Source of the DNA: an uncultured SAR92 cluster bacterium
GTDB taxonomy: Bacteria > Pseudomonadota > Gammaproteobacteria > Pseudomonadales > Porticoccaceae
Direction: 5' to 3'
Assembly: GCA_902596775.1 (NCBI GenBank)
Contig: CACJVE010000004.1
Coordinates: 24,587-88,586 of the forward strand
Length of the DNA stretch: 64,000 bases
The notes beneath the pieces are model-generated. The model did no database searches. It saw only the letters and a list, made by a program, of their open reading frames with translations, and was not told the DNA's origin. The stretch's first letter is position 1; each line of letters starts with the position of its first letter. The translations under genes were made by a program, and so were the position numbers. This document shows, piece by piece, positions 31,610-39,347 of the stretch.

Positions 31610-33145
31610 TTGTTTGCTAGCAATTCTGACGCAATTCCTACTTTTAAAGTCTTTTCTTTACTAATTTCTTTATTGATCTCATATCCCGCTTTCACGGGAC
31701 AGGATCAAAACAAGACTTATTCTGATGAGGATATCGTTTCAGGAATAAGGGCATCTCTAAAAAGCGTCATAGATAGTAAAAAAGATCATTATGATAGCCC
31801 ACCGAACGTAATTCTATTTTTAGCAGACGACACAAATTGGTTTGATATTGGTCCTTATGACAGACTCTATAAGTATACGCCAAAGAATGCGATTACTCCA
31901 AATATTGATAAACTTGCACGGGAGGGAATGATATTTACTTCTGCATTTACCTCGACTGCAATGTGCTCACCAACAAGACAGCAACTATATACTGGTATAT
32001 ATCCTGTCAAAAACGGCGCTTATCCCAACCATGGTGATGCGTATGCAGGAACAAAGAGCTTGGTCCATTACTTTAAAGACAGCGGTTATCAAGTCGCGTT
32101 AGCAGGAAAAGGACATATTGCGCCTCAATCAGTCTACCCGTTCAAAAAAATTGGCAAGGAGGCAAAAGATAATTCAGGAGAGTCCACATTTGGCATTGAA
32201 GCAGTCTCTGAATTTATCAGCGATAGTCATAACAAACCATATTTCCTTGTCATCGCAAGCCATAATACTCATGGTCCTTGGTCGAGAGGTGATAGGTCTA
32301 AATACAGTGCAAAAAATATCAATGTGCCCTCTTTTATGATTGATACACCGCAGTTTAGAAATGATCTTGTCAGGTATTATGCCGAGGTATCTGATTTGGA
32401 TAGAGAGGTTGGATTGGTTGAAAACGCCCTGGCGGCAAATGGTCAGAAAGATAATACCATTTTCATATTCACTAGTGAGCACGGCGCTGGTATGCCGTTT
32501 GCAAAGTTCACTACATATGACGCTGGGCTCAAAGTCGCTTTCATCATGCGATGGCCAAATAAAATAAACGCCGACACAAAAAGTGATGCTCTTATTCAGT
32601 ATGTGGATGTTGTGCCAACACTTTTGGAACTTGCAAACAAGCAAGCTCCTGAAAATATTGATGGTAAGAGCTTTAAAAAAGTAATCTTCAATCCAGATTT
32701 ACCTCATCGTGATTTAGTATATGGTGTGCACACAACCAGAAATATAAGAGGAGGATCGAACTATCCTATCCGATCCATTAGAGATAAAACTCACAAGCTA
32801 ATATTAAATCTTTTGCATGAAAGTAAATTTGAGAATTCAGGAACTAAAGGCATCAAATTAGGTAGAGGAATGCTTGGAGATTGGTACAAGGCTGGACAAG
32901 CAGGTAACGAGAGAGCACTTGAAAAAGTAGCAAGAGTAACAAAACGCCCAAAAATGGAGCTATACAACATTCAAAACGATCCCTTCGAGGAGTATAATCT
33001 CATTGATGAACCTGGGTCCGAGACAATTGTAGAGGCACTACTGCCAAGCTTAATTGCTTGGATGGACGATCAAGGAGATCTTGGGGTACAAACTGAATTG
33101 GAAGCATGTGATCATACTACTGCGAGCTATAAAACATGCCCCTGA
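31610..33145 (+). CDS. sulfatase (S1), TTG start likely
   Basis: 'NVILFLADDTNWFDIG', FGly motif 'CSPTRQQLYTG', 'FTSEHGAGMPFAKFTTYDAGLKVAFIMRWP'; signal-like N-terminus. Confidence 0.92.
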   Translation: MFASNSDAIPTFKVFSLLISLLISYPAFTGQDQNKTYSDEDIVSGIRASLKSVIDSKKDHYDSPPNVILFLADDTNWFDIGPYDRLYKYTPKNAITPNIDKLAREGMIFTSAFTSTAMCSPTRQQLYTGIYPVKNGAYPNHGDAYAGTKSLVHYFKDSGYQVALAGKGHIAPQSVYPFKKIGKEAKDNSGESTFGIEAVSEFISDSHNKPYFLVIASHNTHGPWSRGDRSKYSAKNINVPSFMIDTPQFRNDLVRYYAEVSDLDREVGLVENALAANGQKDNTIFIFTSEHGAGMPFAKFTTYDAGLKVAFIMRWPNKINADTKSDALIQYVDVVPTLLELANKQAPENIDGKSFKKVIFNPDLPHRDLVYGVHTTRNIRGGSNYPIRSIRDKTHKLILNLLHESKFENSGTKGIKLGRGMLGDWYKAGQAGNERALEKVARVTKRPKMELYNIQNDPFEEYNLIDEPGSETIVEALLPSLIAWMDDQGDLGVQTELEACDHTTASYKTCP

Positions 33146-33182
33146 GTAGGGATTACTATTAGTAACTAAACGGAATTCTTTT

Positions 33183-35192
33183 ATGAAAATCAAATGTCAT
33201 CTCGCTACATCAAGATGGGTAGCAAATTCATTTCTAACATGCATTTTACTCGCTGCTAGCGCAGCTCATGGTCAGACCTCCTGGAATTTTAATGGAACAA
33301 ATCATGACTGGGAGGCCTCTAACCACTCCACAGCAAAAGCTGGAGAATCGTTTGTAACTTATGAAATAGCTGGAAAATCACCCTATCCAAACTTTGGTAC
33401 GATTGGGGCTAGTATTAATGCTGATGACTTTAAATACATATCTATAAAAATTCAAAATTTATCGCCAAATGAGCGTCTCCAACTTGTATTAAATCGCAAT
33501 AGTGATCTGAAAACTCAGTACATACCATTTAACGGCCTATCCGGGAATGATACTGAGTTTAAAACCTATAAAATAAACCTAGGTAAGAATCGAGCATGGA
33601 AAGGTATAGTTGAGGACATTACTCTTCGATTTAGAAAAAATGCTGCCGATGGTGAAGGTGTCACGGCGGGCACTGTATTAATTGACCACATTGAATTTCT
33701 CCGTGAGGGGGAGAAAAGTTCAGAATCATCAAAAAATGCGCCAATAAGAGGTATCACTCAAGTTAGCGACAAGAAAAAACAGTTAAATTTCATTCATATA
33801 ATTATGGATGATTTGAGAACTGAGGGCTTGAAAGCCTATGACGATGATGAGGCAATTACACCAAATATCGATAGACTTGCAAGAGAAGGAGTGGTCTATA
33901 AAAAAGCTTTCGCTAACTTTCCTTCTTGTGGGGCTTCAAGAGCTAGTTTCCTAACAGGTTTAAGGCCAACTCCAACTCGTTTTACACGCTATGATGCTCG
34001 AATTGATGAGGATGCACCTGGAATTAGCACACTACCCCATTATCTCAAGGAGAATGGTTACATCACCGTATCTTTGGGCAAGATTATTCATAGAAGAGGC
34101 GATACTGATGATGCCTGGAGCATACCTCCCTGGGATGCGAAATATATGGAGGGCAACAGAAGCAGCTATATGAATTATTCAAAAGAAGAAAATGTAGAGG
34201 CGTATATTACAAGTTGCAAAAAACGAAACATATGCTCTCCAAGCGGAAGTGGTAAAGGTCCTGCTTATGAGTGGAATGACGTGCCCGACAATCAGTATAT
34301 AGATGGCAAAACCGCTATTGCTGCGATAGAAACTCTTGAACAGCTAAAGGCGGCAGATATGCCGTTTTATATTGCAGTCGGCTTCGTAAAGCCACATCTT
34401 CCTTTTGCCGCACCTCAAAAATATTGGGATCTATATGACCGAGATAAAATTGAATTCTCTCCAATTCCAGATAAGCCTAAAGATGCGCCAAATCAAGCAT
34501 GGCATCAATCTGGGGAATTGAGGGAGTGGTATGATGGTATTCCTGATGTCCCAAGCAGATGGGTAGATAATGTGCCTCCAGAGACAGCTAGAATCTTACG
34601 CCATGGTTATTATGCATCAACATCATATGCTGATGCTCAAATGGGGAAAGTCTTGGACGCTCTTGATAGGCTTGGTCTTAGCGATAATACCGTCGTTATT
34701 TTTACGGGTGATCATGGTTTTAGTTTAGGAGACCATACTCTTTGGAATAAACACTCGCTATTTACGCTTGCGACTCAATCGCCGTTGATCATCCGAAAGC
34801 CCGGTGGCGAGAAAAATAAATCTGTTCCTGGCGTTGTTGAGTATCTTGATATCTATCCAACAGTAACAGAACTCGCAAACCTTCCAACTCCAGATCATTT
34901 GGAGGGTGAATCTCTCGTTGAAACGCTTGAGGATGCAGATTCACTCACAAAACCCGCAGTATATACAAGATATCATGCTGGCGAGAACATCCATACCGAC
35001 AGATATTCTTACTCTGCTTGGTTTAGTGGAGGTCGAATCACTGAGCATATGCTTTATGATCATGAGAATGATCCACTAGAGACTGTAAATTTAGTCAGTG
35101 ATCCAGAATATAAGAGTGTAATGAGAGATTTGCAGAAAAGGCTAAAGGCGCATATTAAGCAAAGAGATAGAAGAGCTGCAAGGCTTCTCTAG
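33183..35192 (+). CDS. sulfatase (iduronate-2-sulfatase-like) with extra N-terminal beta-sandwich/CBM-like domain
   Basis: Signal peptide; ~180 aa N-terminal domain 'TSWNFNGTNHDWEASNHSTAK...TVLIDHIEFLREG'; sulfatase 'FIHIIMDDLRTEGL', FGly 'CGASRASFLTGLRP', 'FTGDHGFSLGDHTLWNKHSLF'. Confidence 0.93.
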   Translation: MKIKCHLATSRWVANSFLTCILLAASAAHGQTSWNFNGTNHDWEASNHSTAKAGESFVTYEIAGKSPYPNFGTIGASINADDFKYISIKIQNLSPNERLQLVLNRNSDLKTQYIPFNGLSGNDTEFKTYKINLGKNRAWKGIVEDITLRFRKNAADGEGVTAGTVLIDHIEFLREGEKSSESSKNAPIRGITQVSDKKKQLNFIHIIMDDLRTEGLKAYDDDEAITPNIDRLAREGVVYKKAFANFPSCGASRASFLTGLRPTPTRFTRYDARIDEDAPGISTLPHYLKENGYITVSLGKIIHRRGDTDDAWSIPPWDAKYMEGNRSSYMNYSKEENVEAYITSCKKRNICSPSGSGKGPAYEWNDVPDNQYIDGKTAIAAIETLEQLKAADMPFYIAVGFVKPHLPFAAPQKYWDLYDRDKIEFSPIPDKPKDAPNQAWHQSGELREWYDGIPDVPSRWVDNVPPETARILRHGYYASTSYADAQMGKVLDALDRLGLSDNTVVIFTGDHGFSLGDHTLWNKHSLFTLATQSPLIIRKPGGEKNKSVPGVVEYLDIYPTVTELANLPTPDHLEGESLVETLEDADSLTKPAVYTRYHAGENIHTDRYSYSAWFSGGRITEHMLYDHENDPLETVNLVSDPEYKSVMRDLQKRLKAHIKQRDRRAARLL

Positions 35193-35214
35193 GCCCAGAT
35201 AATAATTAGCTAAA

Positions 35215-36474
35215 GTGGAATTTCGTCTATATGTCTACATAATTGCCATATTTATCACTCTATCGGGTTTATCCTCGCAATCCTTTAGCGAAAAACGATT
35301 CTATCTTGATATGGATAACAATGAATCAGTAACGAATGAGATTGATGACTATCTAGAATTAGTCGATCAAGTAATTCCGCCCGCGAATAATTATAATCGA
35401 GCTTTGAGTTGGAATTACGCCGAATACATAATGGGCCTCGGACTAATTCACCTTCAGAGAGCAGATTCGCGCCTTATTGATGCGATGTTAATAGGATCTG
35501 ACCACCTTTTAAGCAAGAGAAATGATCATCTTGATGATCTAGAGCTTTTTATTGATGAAAAATCCTTGCCAGTATGGCCTGCACTTGAGAGACGATGGTC
35601 TCTCAACAACGAGCCTGTAGCTTTTACAAATCACTTAATGACCGCAAATATTTTACAACCAATTGCACTTACCGCACTTGTTCTGGCTAACTCTGAAAAC
35701 TCCGCATATCGAAAGAAATCAAGCTATTATCTTGAACAAGTAGAAAAAGTTTTGAATGAATATTCTTTTTCCAATTTATGGTTCGATGAGATTAACAAGT
35801 TGTTTATTCATGCGAACAGTTCTCGCATTTCTCAAATCAATGAGATTTCAGAGGAAAAAATTGGAAAACCGACCTCCTATAATAGAAATTTCATGATGGC
35901 CACCGTTCTCTATTTGGTTCTGGAAACTAAGAAAATCCACAAGGAAACTGATAATAATATTATTATTGATAGATACAAAAACACGATTTCTTCAATAATA
36001 AATAACTTTAAAAAAGATATTCAAATAATTGATTACGATAATAATAATAAATACTTATTATGGAATTTTGATAATAGCAAGACTTCGGATCAGGCTCAAA
36101 CAGAAGATATCTTTCATGGTGGTTTAGTCGCATTATCACTCATGATTCTTTTTGACGACAAGAACGATTACTTCAATATAAATCAATCATTCCTACATTC
36201 TCTAAGCAACACATATTTACTCGCATTACAAAAATCGCCGCCTGCTAAATTAGAATTTTTTGAATATATTGATGGAACTGGAGATAATCTATCTGAGCAA
36301 CGCCGAGTATCAAACTTATTTTGGTGTGAGCTCTCACTGGTTAATAAAGCAATTTGGGAAGAATCGTGTGGTGTGCAACTTGAAAATGAGGGAGTCTCTG
36401 TGAGAGATGGGTTCTTTTTAGCATCCGGTATTGCATTAAAAATTAAACTCGCGAGAATGATCAGTGACAATTGA
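35215..36474 (+). CDS. secreted protein of unknown function, possible (alpha/alpha)-toroid carbohydrate-active enzyme
   Basis: GTG start, signal peptide 'YVYIIAIFITLSGLSSQSFS', helical repeats, 'TEDIFHGGLVALSLMIL'; within sulfatase/xylanase operon. Confidence 0.65.
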   Translation: MEFRLYVYIIAIFITLSGLSSQSFSEKRFYLDMDNNESVTNEIDDYLELVDQVIPPANNYNRALSWNYAEYIMGLGLIHLQRADSRLIDAMLIGSDHLLSKRNDHLDDLELFIDEKSLPVWPALERRWSLNNEPVAFTNHLMTANILQPIALTALVLANSENSAYRKKSSYYLEQVEKVLNEYSFSNLWFDEINKLFIHANSSRISQINEISEEKIGKPTSYNRNFMMATVLYLVLETKKIHKETDNNIIIDRYKNTISSIINNFKKDIQIIDYDNNNKYLLWNFDNSKTSDQAQTEDIFHGGLVALSLMILFDDKNDYFNINQSFLHSLSNTYLLALQKSPPAKLEFFEYIDGTGDNLSEQRRVSNLFWCELSLVNKAIWEESCGVQLENEGVSVRDGFFLASGIALKIKLARMISDN

Positions 36475-36490
36475 TCTAGTACACAAGAAT

Positions 36491-38131
36491 ATGCAAAACA
36501 AAAGTATTCTAGCGCGTGCGCTCCTCCTCACTTGTATTTGCTCCGCCTTTGTTGCGTCTCAATCTTATTCCGAGCAACCTCGGCCTAATATATTATTAAT
36601 AATGGCTGAGGACATGAGCTCGAGAGTCGGTGTTTTCGGCGACGAAGTCGCCCAAACTCCTAATATCGATGCCCTAGCAAGAAAAGGCACAAAATATACT
36701 AATGTATATACGACTGCTGGTGTTTGCTCTCCCAGCCGTGCAGCTCAAATCCTTGGTGTTCATCAAATATCCACTGGAGCGCAGCATATGCGTACCAGAG
36801 CCTTTAAAGAATCATCGTATCGGTCTGTGCCTCCGTCTAATATAAAGGCTTATCCAGAAATTTTAAGAGCTAATGGGTACTTTACCTTTGTGGTGAATAA
36901 ATTGGACTATCAATTCAGTGATGTCTCTGTCAGATCGGGTCCTTTCACAATTTGGGACCACGAGAGCTCAAAAGTTGCTTGGGGAAAGCGTAGTAAAAAT
37001 CAGCCATTCTTTGGGTTTGTTACATTCTATGAAACACATGAGAGCAAACTGTTTCCTCGTTATGTGGAAAGAATCAAAACAAAAATGGAAAATTACTCAA
37101 AAACGAATACTGAGGACGTCATTGTTCCTCCTTATTACCCTGATAATGAAGTTATAAGAAATGACATTGCAAACCACTATAACAATATCTCTATTATGGA
37201 TGGCATGGTTGGTGATCTGTTGACACAACTGGAAGATGATGGCCTTGAGGAAAATACAATTGTTATATGGACTACTGATCATGGTGATGGTCTTCCGCGA
37301 GGTAAAAGAGAGCTTTATGATAGCGGAATTAAGGTACCATTAGTTGTTTACTGGCCGGAGAAATTTCGTGATCAATCGATGATTGAATCCACGGTAGACA
37401 AGCTTATCAGCTTTGTAGATATTGGGCCTAGTATCCTATCAATAGCTGGCATTGACATTCCCGACTATATGCATGGATCTCCTCAACTTGATGGCGATAA
37501 AGCGGATGAGAGAAATTTTATTTATGCATCAAAAGATCGCTTAGATGAGTTCGAGTTTAGAGAAAGAGCGATTCGAGATAAAAATTATAAGTACATTAAA
37601 AACTACATGCCGGGCCGGCCAGGAGCTACGCATCTCGCATACAGAGATCAAATGCTTCTAATGCAAAACCTTTGGGAAAATTATGAGTCTGGAAAATTAG
37701 ATGTGGCTCAAAGGCAATGGTTCAATAATCGTCCAGAGCACGAGCTTTACAACATCATAGAAGATCCTTATGAGACAAAAAACTTAGCTTATCTAGAAGA
37801 ATATAAAGAGCAATTAATTGAAATGCGAAGCGCTTTAGATAAACGGCTTGGTGAACTTGAAGATATGAGCGATGAATCAGAGATTCAAATGGCAAAAAGG
37901 TTTTGGCCAGGTGGAAAGCGCCCACTCACGTCACCTCCAAGTTTTAGTTTTGGTGAGCATGGAGAGGTAATTCTAGTGCCCTCCTCCCCAAATGACTCAA
38001 TTGGTTATCAATTGAATAAGGATCCTTGGCAGTTGTACCATGAGCCGCTATTAATAAGCTCAGGCGATAAGCTTAGAATTAAAGCAGTCAAGTACGGATG
38101 GGCAGAAAGTAGTGTCATTGAAGTGCCGTGA
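36491..38131 (+). CDS. sulfatase (S1) with C-terminal beta-rich extension
   Basis: Signal peptide; 'NILLIMAEDMSSRVG', FGly 'CSPSRAAQILG', 'TTDHGDGLPRGKRELYDSGIKVPLVVYWP'; C-terminus 'DSIGYQLNKDPWQLYHEPLLISSGDKLRIKAVKYGWAES'; ATG at 36491 preferred. Confidence 0.93.
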   Translation: MQNKSILARALLLTCICSAFVASQSYSEQPRPNILLIMAEDMSSRVGVFGDEVAQTPNIDALARKGTKYTNVYTTAGVCSPSRAAQILGVHQISTGAQHMRTRAFKESSYRSVPPSNIKAYPEILRANGYFTFVVNKLDYQFSDVSVRSGPFTIWDHESSKVAWGKRSKNQPFFGFVTFYETHESKLFPRYVERIKTKMENYSKTNTEDVIVPPYYPDNEVIRNDIANHYNNISIMDGMVGDLLTQLEDDGLEENTIVIWTTDHGDGLPRGKRELYDSGIKVPLVVYWPEKFRDQSMIESTVDKLISFVDIGPSILSIAGIDIPDYMHGSPQLDGDKADERNFIYASKDRLDEFEFRERAIRDKNYKYIKNYMPGRPGATHLAYRDQMLLMQNLWENYESGKLDVAQRQWFNNRPEHELYNIIEDPYETKNLAYLEEYKEQLIEMRSALDKRLGELEDMSDESEIQMAKRFWPGGKRPLTSPPSFSFGEHGEVILVPSSPNDSIGYQLNKDPWQLYHEPLLISSGDKLRIKAVKYGWAESSVIEVP

Positions 38132-38161
38132 ATTAAAATCATTTAGAATTGTCAAAATAGT

Positions 38162-39301
38162 ATGAAAGAGATTAACAGGCGAAAATTTATTACTTATGGA
38201 AGTGCCTCAATACTTCCTTTGGTATTCAATTCTGCGGCGATTGCAAAAACAAAAGCGATTACGGAGTCCGGTCTAGCAGATACCTTTAAAGACAAATTTC
38301 ATATTGGAACTGCAATCTCTACAAATACATTAGAAAACAATAACTCACGCTTACTAAAGTTGATCGCCAGAGAATTCAATACGATCACAGCTGAAAATGA
38401 CATGAAATGGGGGATGATAAGACCCTCTCTTGATAAATGGGATTGGAAACTTGCAGACAAATTTGTTGATTTTGGTCGTAAAAATCAAATGCTGATGGTT
38501 GGGCATGCACTTGTTTGGCATGCGCAAATTCCGAATGACGTATTCTTTGAAAATAGTCGCCCAAGATCAAAAAAAGACCTATTAAAAATAATGAAAGATC
38601 ATATTGTAACTATGGTAGATCGATACAGGAATTCGATCGCGGTTTGGGATGTTGTTAATGAAGCTGTAGATAATGATAAGTGGCGTCGAACTAACTGGTT
38701 TAAATATATTGGAAGTGAGTATTTCGAAAAAGCGTTCCAATATGCAAGAGAGGCTGATCCAAGTGCTCACTTAATCTATAACGACTACGGCATGGATAGT
38801 CCCTCTAAACAAGACTTTCTTCTCGATGCCATCAGAAGGTTGAAAAGTAAGGGAATAAGAATTGATGGAGTAGGAATGCAATTGCATGCTGCATTAGACG
38901 GGCCAAGCGCTAGACAGATTGAGGATGCGATAGTTAAGTTCGCCAAAGCTGGCTTACAAGTTCATATCACTGAAATGGATCTAGATGTACTACCGAAGGT
39001 TGATGACTACAGTGGTGCAGAAATCAGTACGAATTATTCCTACAACGAAAAATTAAATCCTTACGTTTCAGGACTACCGGAGGAAATATCTAAATTGCAT
39101 ACAAAGAGATATACCGAACTATTTGAAGTCTTCATCAAGCATAGCGATAAAGTTGCAAGGGTGTCCACCTGGGGCACAATTGATAGTGAATCTTGGAAAA
39201 ATGGATGGCCAGTGAATGGAAGAACTAACTACCCTCTTCTCTTCGACAGAAATTATCAGCCGAAAGAAGCTTATCACTCGATTAAAAGTCTCGTTCAATA
39301 A
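38162..39301 (+). CDS. GH10 endo-1,4-beta-xylanase with Tat-like signal
   Basis: 'EINRRKFITYGSA' twin-arginine leader; 'ITAENDMKWGMIRP', 'VGHALVWHAQIPNDVF', acid/base 'WDVVNEAVDN', nucleophile 'VHITEMDLDV'. Confidence 0.95.
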   Translation: MKEINRRKFITYGSASILPLVFNSAAIAKTKAITESGLADTFKDKFHIGTAISTNTLENNNSRLLKLIAREFNTITAENDMKWGMIRPSLDKWDWKLADKFVDFGRKNQMLMVGHALVWHAQIPNDVFFENSRPRSKKDLLKIMKDHIVTMVDRYRNSIAVWDVVNEAVDNDKWRRTNWFKYIGSEYFEKAFQYAREADPSAHLIYNDYGMDSPSKQDFLLDAIRRLKSKGIRIDGVGMQLHAALDGPSARQIEDAIVKFAKAGLQVHITEMDLDVLPKVDDYSGAEISTNYSYNEKLNPYVSGLPEEISKLHTKRYTELFEVFIKHSDKVARVSTWGTIDSESWKNGWPVNGRTNYPLLFDRNYQPKEAYHSIKSLVQ

Positions 39302-39328
39302 AAAAAGGGGCTATTCGCCCCTTTTTTT
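39301..39328. terminator. Rho-independent, apparently bidirectional terminator
   Basis: aaaaaaGGGGCtattcGCCCCttttttt hairpin between convergent GH10 and TonB-dependent receptor. Confidence 0.88.
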
Positions 39329-39347
39329 CTAACAACTATTTATCCTT

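Noticed and set aside
32174-32644. 156 aa minus-strand ORF
   Set aside because: Antisense to the sulfatase at 31610-33145; no independent support.
36030-36080. AT-rich gataataataataaatacttatta tract as a possible repeat or regulatory element
   Set aside because: Lies in frame within the unknown protein ORF (IDYDNNNKYLLWNFDN); simple low-complexity coding sequence.
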